From Acidimicrobiia bacterium (GTDB lineage Bacteria; Actinomycetota; Acidimicrobiia; Acidimicrobiales; Ilumatobacteraceae): a stretch of DNA of 9,377 bases. The position numbers and the translations under genes are program-made. Location of the stretch: NCBI GenBank assembly GCA_009926705.1, contig RFOJ01000026.1:1-9377 (forward strand). Reading direction: 5' to 3'. The notes under the pieces were generated by a model. The model was not told the DNA's origin. It was given only the letters and a program-made list of their open reading frames with translations, and did not search any database. Positions 1-6,062 of the stretch are shown here, in pieces (the stretch's first letter is position 1; every line of letters begins with the position of its first letter).

Positions 1-956
1 CTGCTGCGCGCGCTTCGACGCGACGCAATCACACCGCCACGCACGTGCTGCACTGGGCGTTGCGTGAAGTGCTCGGTGATCACGTCAAGCAAGCAGGCTC
101 GCTTGTCGCGCCCGACCGCCTGAGATTCGACTTCAGCCACTACGAGGCGGTCACGCCAGCAGAGATTCGTCGCATCGAACAAATGGCCAATGCTGAGGTG
201 CTCTCGAACAGTCGTGTCTCTGCCACGGAGATGAGCAAGCAAGCGGCAACCGACAAGGGCGCCATTGCGTTCTTCGGCGATAAGTACGGCGACACCGTGC
301 GTGTGCTGGAGGCTGGTCATTCGCTCGAGTTGTGTGGCGGAACCCATGTGTCGGCAACCGGAGATATCGGCCCAATCAAGATCGTCAGCGAAGGGTCAAT
401 CGGATCTAACCTGCGCCGTATCGAGGCAGTGACGGGAGAGAATGCGGTTCGCTACATGCTCGATGCCGCCGATGCGCTGGCGAACGCGGCCGAGGTGTTG
501 GGCGCCAAGCCCGACGGCATCGTCGCGGCCGCACAGCGCGCCGTCGATCATGCAAAGTCGCTCGCCGACGAGGTAAAGAAACTGCGTCAAGCCCAGCTCG
601 GCTCGCAGGCAAATGATCTTGCTGCTCGTGCGTCGAACGGTGTGCTCGTCGCTCGCGTCGACGGCTTGGCGCCCGCAGATTTGCGAGATCTCGCCATCTC
701 GGTACGTTCGAACAAGGGCATCGAAGCTGTCGTGCTCGGTGGAGTGTCTGACTCGGGTGGCGTTGCGCTCGTGGCTGCGGTGGCGCCGGCCAGCGGATTG
801 AAGGCTGGTGACCTCATCAAAGATGCAGCCAAGCAGGTCGGCGGCGGTGGCGGCGGCAAGGGCGACATAGCGACTGCCGGCGGCAAGAACCCAGCCGCAC
901 TCGACGACGCGCTCATGACGGCGACGAAAGCGGTCGAGGCCGCACGGCGCTCGTAG
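1..956 (+). CDS. alaS: Alanyl-tRNA synthetase, C-terminal part (editing and C-Ala domains), 5' end missing
   Basis: This is the 3' portion of the enzyme that charges tRNA-Ala with alanine and hydrolyses mischarged Ser- or Gly-tRNA-Ala. The frame is open from base 3 with no stop before it, so the gene begins upstream of the window; the GTG at 45 is an internal Val codon, not the start. The editing-site zinc motifs are both visible: HTATH at bases 30-44 and CGGTH at 333-347 (Cys plus His). Between them lie LRFDFSHYEAVT and AFFGDKYGDTVRVLEAG, both typical of AlaS. After the editing domain comes a helical stretch (about 480-620), then the C-Ala/DHHA1 domain with its glycine-rich loop GGGGGGKGD and ATAGGKNPAALDDAL. 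The aminoacylation core is outside the window. The gene ends with TAG at 954-956, immediately against ruvX. Identification is secure from the motifs alone. Confidence 0.97.
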   Translation, partial: AARASTRRNHTATHVLHWALREVLGDHVKQAGSLVAPDRLRFDFSHYEAVTPAEIRRIEQMANAEVLSNSRVSATEMSKQAATDKGAIAFFGDKYGDTVRVLEAGHSLELCGGTHVSATGDIGPIKIVSEGSIGSNLRRIEAVTGENAVRYMLDAADALANAAEVLGAKPDGIVAAAQRAVDHAKSLADEVKKLRQAQLGSQANDLAARASNGVLVARVDGLAPADLRDLAISVRSNKGIEAVVLGGVSDSGGVALVAAVAPASGLKAGDLIKDAAKQVGGGGGGKGDIATAGGKNPAALDDALMTATKAVEAARRS

Positions 957-958
957 TG

Positions 959-1399
959 ATGCGCTGTCTCGGGCTTGATCTCGGCAGCAAGCGCATCGGT
1001 GTGGCGCTCTGCGACCCGGACGAGCGCGTAGCGACACCGCTCACCGTCGTGCAACGAGGGGCATCGCGCAAGGACGACCACGCAAAGATTCGTGCGCTCG
1101 TCGCCGAGTACGAAGCGCAAGCAGTCGTGGTCGGACTGCCACTCAACTTGAACAGCAAGGTGACGGCGGCCGCGGAGAGCGCGATACAGGAGACCGAACA
1201 GTTGCGGGCGGTGCTTGAAGTGCCCGTGCACCTACATGATGAACGACTCACGACGAAGACGGCCGACCGTTCGCTGATGGAACTGGAGATGAAGGCTGAC
1301 GCGCGTCGGCGAGTGGTCGACAAAGTGGCGGCGGCAGTGATGCTGCAGTCATTCATTGACCATCGGCGCAACCAGCTGGCGAGGGAGCCACAACGGTGA
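959..1399 (+). CDS. ruvX: RuvX/YqgF family Holliday junction resolvase-like nuclease
   Basis: 146-residue protein of the YqgF/RuvX RNase H-fold family, known as a putative Holliday junction resolvase and also linked to 16S/23S rRNA processing in some bacteria. The start MRCLGLDLGSKRIGVAL is the classic N-terminal strand with the first catalytic Asp (D7). VVVGLPLNLNSK (about 57-67) is the family GLPLNxxG motif with Ser instead of the usual Gly. HDERLTT (93-99) carries the catalytic Glu (E95), and VVDKVAAAVMLQSFID (119-134) carries the last Asp (D121). Length is normal. The ATG at 959 is chosen because it gives the usual MRxLGLD start; a GTG at 956 overlapping the alaS stop (TAGTGATG) would add one Met. 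No Shine-Dalgarno is near, so translation probably depends on coupling to alaS. The alaS-ruvX-mltG order is typical of actinobacteria. Confidence 0.95.
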   Translation: MRCLGLDLGSKRIGVALCDPDERVATPLTVVQRGASRKDDHAKIRALVAEYEAQAVVVGLPLNLNSKVTAAAESAIQETEQLRAVLEVPVHLHDERLTTKTADRSLMELEMKADARRRVVDKVAAAVMLQSFIDHRRNQLAREPQR

Positions 1400-1457
1400 A
1401 CGAGCCACGTGCTTGTGGGGCCGCTCATGACCGAGCGACGGGCTTGTGGGGCCGCGC

Positions 1458-1493
1458 ATGACTGAGCGACGGGGCTTGAGGGGCCGCTCATGA
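1458..1493 (+). other. Possible 11-codon leader ORF overlapping the mltG start (ATGA)
   Basis: Starting at the ATG of repeat copy 2, the frame reads MTERRGLRGRS and stops at TGA 1491-1493, overlapping the mltG ATG (1490) as ATGA. Before it, a GTG at 1396 overlapping the ruvX stop (GTGA) opens a 21-codon frame that stops at TGA 1459-1461, which in turn overlaps this ATG as ATGA. Ribosomes could therefore pass ruvX to mltG through two tiny frames by termination-reinitiation. What is seen is the reading-frame geometry; translation of these frames is inference. They may simply be by-products of the repeat, since ATGACTGA-type sequence creates ATGA overlaps automatically. Confidence 0.3.
1478..1483 (+). 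promoter_or_regulatory. mltG ribosome binding site GAGGGG
   Basis: GAGGGG lies six bases before the ATG at 1490. The equivalent position in repeat copies 1 and 2 reads GTGGGG, a weaker match to the 16S rRNA tail. This difference supports 1490, rather than the upstream copies at 1427 and 1458, as the productive start; in addition, the frames from 1427 and 1458 stop after 12 and 11 codons. Confidence 0.6.
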
Positions 1494-1503
1494 CTGAGCG
1501 GCC
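1482..1503 (+). promoter_or_regulatory. Inverted repeat holding the mltG start codon in its loop
   Basis: GGCCGCTC (1482-1489) and GAGCGGCC (1496-1503) are perfect reverse complements separated by the six bases ATGACT, so an RNA hairpin with an 8-bp, mostly G-C stem would display the mltG start codon in its loop and tie up the end of the GAGGGG ribosome binding site. In repeat copy 1 only five base pairs can form (CGCTC/GAGCG), and in copy 2 a T-to-G change breaks the stem. Whether the hairpin forms or controls translation is inference. Confidence 0.45.
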
Positions 1504-2473
1504 GTGGACCGAGGATCCGTGGGATCCGGCGCGACCTGATGACGACTCCGACGTCGACGGAATGTTGCCCGACTTGCGTCGATACTCGCGCCAGATACTC
1601 GCAGGATTAGCGGTTGTCGCTGTCATCTTCATTGCGTGGGCTGGCTGGCAGGTGCGGTCGCTCACTGATCAAGTGGATTCGCCTGGTGAAGTCGTAACAC
1701 CGGCGGACAACGACGTGATTGAAGTTGAGGTCGTCTTCCCCGAAGGCTTCACCACGGCGCAAGTTGCGGCGCGCCTCGAACGCGATGCACCGGGCTTCAC
1801 TGTCGCCGACGTGCAAGCGGTGCTCGACGCAAACACTCTGCCTGCGCCGTTCAGGCCAGAGGGTGTCACCTCGTACGAAGGCCTCTTGTTCCCGGCTCTC
1901 TACAGGGTGGCTGCCTACGAGACTGAAGAAGACGTGCTCGGTCGCATGATCGAAGAGATGCGCACACGTGCTCTCGCCAACGACATCGAGGCTGCTGCGC
2001 AGCGACTCGGGCGAACGCCGTACGAAATCTTGATCATCGCCTCACTCATCGAGAAAGAAGTGAAAGTGGCAGAGGAGCGAGCGCTCGTCTCGCGCGTCAT
2101 CCACAATCGATTGGAGCTCGACATGGAGCTTCAGATCGATGCGGCGCTGTACTACGGCGCCGCCGAAGGAGCTTCGTTCTCTGACTTGAAGGCGGCCGAT
2201 TCTCCGTACAACGTGTATCTGCGCAAGGGGCTTCCGCCAACGCCCATTGCCAACCCTGGTGAGGCCTCGCTGATTGCGGCGATGAACCCCGCAGACGACC
2301 CGACGGACGACGACCCGTTGTGCACCGCGCGGAACCGACGAGAAAAGCGCGAACAGTGCCGCTTGCTCTTTTACGTGCTACGTGACACCGAGGGTCGTCA
2401 TGCGTTCTCGACCACGTATCGCCTGCATGAGCAGAACGTGGCGACGGCGCAGGCTGCAGGAATCCTTCCGTGA
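1490..2473 (+). CDS. mltG: Endolytic peptidoglycan transglycosylase MltG (YceG-like)
   Basis: 327-residue membrane-anchored lytic transglycosylase that cleaves nascent glycan strands and so sets their length. Residues 1-34 are an acidic, Trp/Pro/Asp-rich cytoplasmic tail. One membrane segment spans about 35-54 (QILAGLAVVAVIFIAWAGW); the rest lies outside. A LysM-like region around 76-140 ends in YEGLLFPALYRV. The catalytic motif is LIIASLIEKEV (181-191), with E188 the expected catalytic acid, followed by SRVIHNRLELDMELQIDAAL and SPYNVYLRKGLPPTPIANPG (238-257). The end has LLFYVLRDTEGRHAFSTTY and HEQN, as in the family. An insert of about 20 charged residues with two cysteines (C278, C290) sits between AAMNPA and LLFYV, where most homologues go almost directly from one to the other. 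The start is set by the RBS at 1478. Neighbour ruvX matches the actinobacterial order. Confidence 0.95.
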   Translation: MTERPWTEDPWDPARPDDDSDVDGMLPDLRRYSRQILAGLAVVAVIFIAWAGWQVRSLTDQVDSPGEVVTPADNDVIEVEVVFPEGFTTAQVAARLERDAPGFTVADVQAVLDANTLPAPFRPEGVTSYEGLLFPALYRVAAYETEEDVLGRMIEEMRTRALANDIEAAAQRLGRTPYEILIIASLIEKEVKVAEERALVSRVIHNRLELDMELQIDAALYYGAAEGASFSDLKAADSPYNVYLRKGLPPTPIANPGEASLIAAMNPADDPTDDDPLCTARNRREKREQCRLLFYVLRDTEGRHAFSTTYRLHEQNVATAQAAGILP

Positions 2474-2477
2474 CGTC

Positions 2478-2482
2478 AGGAG
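2478..2482 (+). promoter_or_regulatory. aroE ribosome binding site AGGAG
   Basis: AGGAG sits seven bases before the ATG at 2490 and ten before the next in-frame ATG at 2493, which decides the start. The open frame extends upstream to 2382 inside mltG, but that part is only mltG read in another frame. Confidence 0.8.
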
Positions 2483-2489
2483 CGCTGCG

Positions 2490-3335
2490 ATGATGCCCAC
2501 GTCACGCACCCGAGTGGCGGCCGTCATCGGTAGCCCCGTGCGACACAGCCTGTCACCGGCAATTCATAATGCTGCGTTCGCAGCGCACGGCGACGACTGG
2601 GTGTACACGGCGTTCGAGGTCGATCCCGCACACGCCGCAGCCGCCATTGACGCGATGCGCCTGCTCGGCATCGCGGGGCTTTCCGTCACCATGCCGCACA
2701 AAGAAATGGTGCTTTCGGCACTCGATCGCATTGACGATGAGGCACGACTCGTGCGAGCCGCAAACACCATCGTGCGCGAGGCTGACGGCTCGCTGGTCGG
2801 CCACAACACCGACGGAGTCGGCTGCGTCGACGCGCTCCGAGCCGCCGGCGCGGATCTTTCGACCGTCGCTGTGATCGGAGCCGGAGCCACGGCGCGAGCG
2901 GTGGTGGCAGCACTCGCCCGAGCCGGCTCTTCGGTGCAGGTCGCCAACCGCACGCCCGAGCGACGAGACGAAACCGTTGCCATCGGCAACACGGTGCGTG
3001 CGGGGAGCACGAAACCCGTCGAGATTGACAAGGTGGGGCAGTGCGCCACCATCATCAACACAACGCCGCAGGGCATGGCGGGTGTCGCGCCGGATGCGGT
3101 TCCGTTCAATCCTCAGGGGCTCGTATCTCACCACTGCGTGCTCGATGCGGTGTACCACCCGCTCGAGACACCGCTGTTGCGCGCCGCGCGCGAGCGGGGT
3201 TGCACGGTCGTCGACGGCCTCGACATGTTGTGTGCCCAAGCGGCCCGACAGCAAGAGCTCTGGCTCGCTCGTCGACCCGACGTCGCGCTCATGCGACGCG
3301 CTGCGCTCGCTGAGCTTGCAAAATCACAGCGGTAG
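2490..3335 (+). CDS. aroE: Shikimate 5-dehydrogenase
   Basis: 281-residue cytoplasmic enzyme reducing 3-dehydroshikimate to shikimate with NADPH. Substrate-binding motifs are in order: GSPVRHSLSPAIHNAAF (14-30), VTMPHKE (66-72) with the catalytic K71, and GHNTDGVG (104-111) with D108. The nucleotide-binding loop VIGAGATARA spans 128-137 and VANRT (151-155) is the NADP-type loop ending in Arg-Thr. NTTPQGM (190-196) and the C-terminal VDGLDMLCAQAARQQELW (241-258) are also characteristic. Length is normal. ATG 2490 follows a good Shine-Dalgarno, 16 bases after the mltG stop. The mltG-aroE order is shared with Mycobacterium. The catalytic residues are all in place, so a working AroE, rather than a quinate/shikimate paralogue, is the simplest reading; I cannot exclude dual substrate use. 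Confidence 0.96.
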   Translation: MMPTSRTRVAAVIGSPVRHSLSPAIHNAAFAAHGDDWVYTAFEVDPAHAAAAIDAMRLLGIAGLSVTMPHKEMVLSALDRIDDEARLVRAANTIVREADGSLVGHNTDGVGCVDALRAAGADLSTVAVIGAGATARAVVAALARAGSSVQVANRTPERRDETVAIGNTVRAGSTKPVEIDKVGQCATIINTTPQGMAGVAPDAVPFNPQGLVSHHCVLDAVYHPLETPLLRAARERGCTVVDGLDMLCAQAARQQELWLARRPDVALMRRAALAELAKSQR

Positions 3336-3338
3336 AAT
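3333..3338 (+). promoter_or_regulatory. Possible -10 element (TAGAAT) for a near-leaderless aroC transcript
   Basis: TAGAAT overlaps the aroE stop codon and ends nine bases before the aroC ATG at 3348. It fits the TANNNT form of actinobacterial -10 hexamers, and aroC has no Shine-Dalgarno in front of it, which would suit a leaderless or very short-leader mRNA. I see no -35 hexamer at standard spacing, and nine bases is slightly long for a strictly leaderless start. Weak evidence. Confidence 0.2.
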
Positions 3339-3347
3339 TCTCTGCGC

Positions 3348-4514
3348 ATGTTGCGCTTCTTGACCGCCGGCGAGAGTCACGGTCAAGCGCTCATGGTCAT
3401 TGTCGAGGGCTTGCCGTCCAACCTGCCCGTCACGACAGCTGACATCGCTGCCGAATTGGCGCGGCGGCGCCTTGGTTTTGGTCGTGGGCCGCGACAGAAG
3501 TTCGAACAGGATGAATTCGAATTGATCGGTGGTATCCGCCATGGTCGCACCCTCGGTTCGCCAGTCGCGGTGCTCATCAAGAACACCGAATGGTTCCGTA
3601 GCGACGTGTGGCATGAAGAAATGTCGCCGCACCCTGGTGCGACGAAGAAGCCGCTCACCCAACCGCGACCCGGTCACGCCGACCTCGCCGGCATGCAGAA
3701 GTACGACTTCGTAGACGCTCGCGACGTGCTTGAACGCGCGAGTGCGCGCGAGACCAGTGCACGAGTGGTGGCAGGCGCGCTCGCCAAGTTGTTGCTCAAG
3801 CAGATTGGTGTAGAGATCGTCTCGCACGTGGTGTCGATGGGCAGTGCGTCGACGTCATCTAACGCGCGACCGAAGCCAGCAGATCTTCCGATGATTGACG
3901 AATCACCGGTGCGATGCTTCGACAAGAGCGCCGAAGCCACGATGATTGCCGAGATCGAGGCGGCCGCAAAAGATGGCGACAGTCTCGGTGGCGTCGTCGA
4001 GGTGCTGGCCTACGGACTACCCGTCGGGCTCGGCAGTCACGTGCATTGGGACCGCAAGATCGACGGCATGCTCGCGCAGGCAATCATGAGCATCCAAGCA
4101 GTAAAGGGTGTCGAGATCGGCGACGGATTCGTCGGTGCAGCCAAGCGAGGCAGCGAGGCGCACGACGCCATCTCGTGGGACGAACAGAGCGGCACCTACC
4201 GCCGCGAATCGTCGAAGGCTGGCGGCACCGAAGGCGGCATGACGACCGGCGAGTTGCTCGTGGTGCGTGCCGCGATGAAACCGCTTTCTACGTTGAATCG
4301 TCCGACGTTGAAGACCGTCGATGTGGTGTCGAAAGAAGAAACCGTCAGTTTCAAGGAGCGCACCGACGTCACGGCGGTGCCCGCAATGGGGGTCGTTGCA
4401 GAGACCATGGTTGCGCTTGTGCTCGCCGGAGAGGCGCAACGAAAGTTTGGCGGTGACTCCGTCGGCGAGTTCGTGCGCAACGCCCATTCGTTCACCGAGT
4501 CACTGCGCCAGTGA
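3348..4514 (+). CDS. aroC: Chorismate synthase
   Basis: 388-residue enzyme catalysing loss of phosphate from EPSP to form chorismate, the last shared step to aromatic compounds; it needs reduced FMN. Visible signatures: MLRFLTAGESHGQAL with catalytic H11, RRLGFGRGPRQKFEQDEFEL (40-59), TQPRPGHADLAG (104-115) with catalytic H110, and RASARETSARVVAGALAKLL (130-149). The C-terminal half has EGGMTTGELLVVRAAMKPLS (295-314) and ERTDVTAVPAMGVVAETMVA (337-356) with the catalytic Asp D340. Length is typical of bacterial AroC. The start ATG at 3348 lies 12 bases after the aroE stop and gives the canonical N terminus, but has no visible Shine-Dalgarno. The gene ends overlapping aroK. The identification is firm. 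Confidence 0.98.
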   Translation: MLRFLTAGESHGQALMVIVEGLPSNLPVTTADIAAELARRRLGFGRGPRQKFEQDEFELIGGIRHGRTLGSPVAVLIKNTEWFRSDVWHEEMSPHPGATKKPLTQPRPGHADLAGMQKYDFVDARDVLERASARETSARVVAGALAKLLLKQIGVEIVSHVVSMGSASTSSNARPKPADLPMIDESPVRCFDKSAEATMIAEIEAAAKDGDSLGGVVEVLAYGLPVGLGSHVHWDRKIDGMLAQAIMSIQAVKGVEIGDGFVGAAKRGSEAHDAISWDEQSGTYRRESSKAGGTEGGMTTGELLVVRAAMKPLSTLNRPTLKTVDVVSKEETVSFKERTDVTAVPAMGVVAETMVALVLAGEAQRKFGGDSVGEFVRNAHSFTESLRQ

Positions 4515-5035
4515 TGTCGAAACCGATCGTGCTCGTCGGCATGATGGGCTCGGGCAAGACGACGGTCGGTAAGCGACTTGCCAAGAAGCTTTCGGTCGAG
4601 TTTGTCGACACCGACGACCTCGTCGTCGCGCAAGCCGGCAAGTCGGTGCGAGACATCTTCGGCGATAACGGTGAAGTGGAGTTCCGCCGACTTGAATCGC
4701 TCGCCGTGCGCGAGGCACTTGCTCGTAACGGGGCAGTGATTGCTGCAGCCGGTGGCACCGTGCTGTCAGCGGAGAATCGCACGCTCATGAGCGAGCAAGC
4801 CCGCTGTGTGGTGTGGCTCGACGCCGATCTGAGCACGCTCGTGCAACGCACGGCACGTGGTGCACACCGCCCGTTACTCGATGCACAACCCGAGGAGCGT
4901 CTGACGGCGATGGATGCGCAGCGACGATCGCTTTACGAATCGGTCGCTGACGTTCGAATCGATACCGCGAACAAGCAGATTGACGTGGTGGTCGATGAAG
5001 TGCTTGCCGTAGTCGAGAAGGCGCACGCATCATGA
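4514..5035 (+). CDS. aroK: Shikimate kinase
   Basis: 173-residue P-loop kinase phosphorylating shikimate with ATP to shikimate 3-phosphate. Walker A is GMMGSGKTT (9-17). Shikimate-contact residues known from the family are present: D34 in FVDTDDL (30-36), R58 in EVEFRRLES, and R137 in AQRRSLYESVADV. RPLL (119-122) belongs to the lid. The usual GGG motif is A-G-G here (79-81, in IAAAGGTVL), a conservative deviation. The ATG at 4514 overlaps the aroC stop by one base (TGATG); a GTG at 4511 would give a four-base overlap and one extra Met. No clear Shine-Dalgarno, so coupling with aroC is likely. The gene overlaps aroB by four bases. Gluconate kinase, a relative, is excluded by the shikimate-binding set and the context between aroC and aroB. 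Confidence 0.96.
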   Translation: MSKPIVLVGMMGSGKTTVGKRLAKKLSVEFVDTDDLVVAQAGKSVRDIFGDNGEVEFRRLESLAVREALARNGAVIAAAGGTVLSAENRTLMSEQARCVVWLDADLSTLVQRTARGAHRPLLDAQPEERLTAMDAQRRSLYESVADVRIDTANKQIDVVVDEVLAVVEKAHAS

Positions 5036-6057
5036 CCCGTCGCGTCTGTGTTGGGCTTGGCGATCGCTCGTACGACGTGGTGGTCGGTGCGGGGGCAGTC
5101 GCTGAACTGGCGTCGCTCGTTCCGTCGTCAGTTCGCAGAATTGCGTTGATCACTCAGACGGGCGTGCCCGTTGATATCGGCCCGCATCTGCCAAAAGGCG
5201 TGAGCGTTTCGCGACATGTCGTCGGGAACGGCGAAGAGCACAAGACGCTCGCAACGATCGAGCGTCTCTGCGACGAGTTCGCAGCCGCAGGCATCACCCG
5301 CAACGACATGGTGGTGGGCGTCGGTGGCGGAATGATCACCGACGTGGCCGGCTTTGCGGCAGCGTCGTGGCATCGCGGCATACGTGTGGTGCACGTGTCA
5401 ACGACCCTCGTCGGCATGATCGACGCGGCGATCGGCGGCAAGACCGGCGTCAATATCGCCGCCGGTAAGAACCTGGTCGGTGCGTTCTGGCAGCCAAGCG
5501 GAGTCATCTGCGACACGAGCCACCTTGCGTCGTTGCCTGAACGCGAGCAACGGTGTGGTCGCGGCGAGATGGCGAAGTACCACTTTTTGACCGGTGACGA
5601 CCTCCTCGCGCTCGACCTTGATTCGCGTGTGGCACGGTGTGTGGAAATCAAGGCAGAAGTGGTTGCTGCCGACGAACGTGAGTCGGGCAGGCGAGCGGTG
5701 CTGAACTACGGCCACACGCTTGGTCACGCACTCGAGATCGCAACGAGCTTCCGCCTCGCCCACGGCGAAGCAGTTGCCGTCGGCATGATGTTCGCGGCGC
5801 ACCTCGCGAAGGCTCTCGGTCGTATCGACTCGGCACGAGTCGCTCGCCACCGTGAAGTGATTGTCGGCCATTACGGTCTCTCTGTCGAGGTGCCGCGCGA
5901 CGTGAAGCGCGCATCGTTGCTCGAACTTATGAAGCATGACAAGAAGGCCGTCGATGGTCTCACTTTCGTGCTCGACTCTGGGAGCGGAATCCAGACGGTG
6001 CACGACGTGAGTGAGCGTGCCGTGCACGAAGCATTCGACGCACTCTCAGTACCCTGA
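5032..6057 (+). CDS. aroB: 3-dehydroquinate synthase
   Basis: 341-residue NAD+- and metal-dependent enzyme that cyclises DAHP to 3-dehydroquinate, the first ring of the pathway. Motifs: GNGEEHKT (65-72), NAD-binding VGVGGGMITDVAGFAAASWH (95-114), STTLVGMIDAAIGGKTGVN (123-141), AGKNLVGAFWQP (144-155), and GRGEMAKYHFL (176-186). Metal ligands expected from the family are E179, H228 (in NYGHTLGHALE) and H244 (in AHGEAVAVGM). MKHDKKAVDG (300-309) is the usual C-terminal Lys pair. STT replaces the more common PTT and the GEMAK segment is a variant, but no key residue is missing. ATG 5032 overlaps the aroK stop (ATGA), with GAGAAGG ten bases upstream. Alternative sugar-phosphate cyclases of the same fold are less likely given the position between aroK and aroQ. 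Confidence 0.97.
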   Translation: MTRRVCVGLGDRSYDVVVGAGAVAELASLVPSSVRRIALITQTGVPVDIGPHLPKGVSVSRHVVGNGEEHKTLATIERLCDEFAAAGITRNDMVVGVGGGMITDVAGFAAASWHRGIRVVHVSTTLVGMIDAAIGGKTGVNIAAGKNLVGAFWQPSGVICDTSHLASLPEREQRCGRGEMAKYHFLTGDDLLALDLDSRVARCVEIKAEVVAADERESGRRAVLNYGHTLGHALEIATSFRLAHGEAVAVGMMFAAHLAKALGRIDSARVARHREVIVGHYGLSVEVPRDVKRASLLELMKHDKKAVDGLTFVLDSGSGIQTVHDVSERAVHEAFDALSVP

Positions 6058-6062
6058 ATCTC

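Larger units (their letters stand above)
1407..1500 (+). repeat. Three tandem copies of a 31-32 base unit covering the mltG start region
   Basis: The copies are 1407-1437 (31 bases), 1438-1468 (31) and 1469-1500 (32), head to tail with no spacer. Each contains a GCTTG(T/A)GGGGCCGC core followed by ATGAC(C/T)GAGCG. Copies 1 and 2 differ at three positions; copy 3 has one extra G and GAGGGG where the others have GTGGGG. The third copy runs into mltG: its ATG (1490) is the gene start and its coding part spells MTER. A possible degenerate zeroth copy is GTGAACGAGCC at 1396-1406, exactly 31 bases before the first ATG and matching it at 8 of 11 positions. The pattern looks like replication-slippage duplication of a ribosome-binding/start segment. 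Together with the few bases after the ruvX stop it fills the whole ruvX-mltG gap. Confidence 0.9.

Noticed and set aside
839..862. Run of GGC/GGT codons in alaS as a repeat or frameshift site
   Set aside because: It encodes the normal glycine-rich loop of the C-Ala/DHHA1 domain and the frame continues intact.
396..1231. Long open frames on the minus strand opposite alaS and ruvX
   Set aside because: They are Arg/Ser/His-rich, match no family I recognise, and mirror secure + strand genes; such antisense frames are expected in high-GC coding DNA. The same holds for minus-strand frames opposite aroE, aroC, aroB, pepP and nusB.
1407..1500. CRISPR-like array of 31-base repeats
   Set aside because: The units are directly adjacent with no unique spacers, there are only three, and the last runs into mltG coding sequence.
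2471..2478. Perfect palindrome TGACGTCA at the mltG stop
   Set aside because: It resembles a regulator half-site pair, but it is a single 8-base palindrome between two genes of a run, with no promoter next to it; chance is the best explanation.
2382..2489. Longer aroE start upstream, inside mltG
   Set aside because: The added residues are Arg-rich and unlike AroE, and AGGAG at 2478-2482 points to the ATG at 2490.
3334..3341. Palindrome AGAATTCT between aroE and aroC as an operator
   Set aside because: Too short and isolated, with no recognised binding-site consensus.
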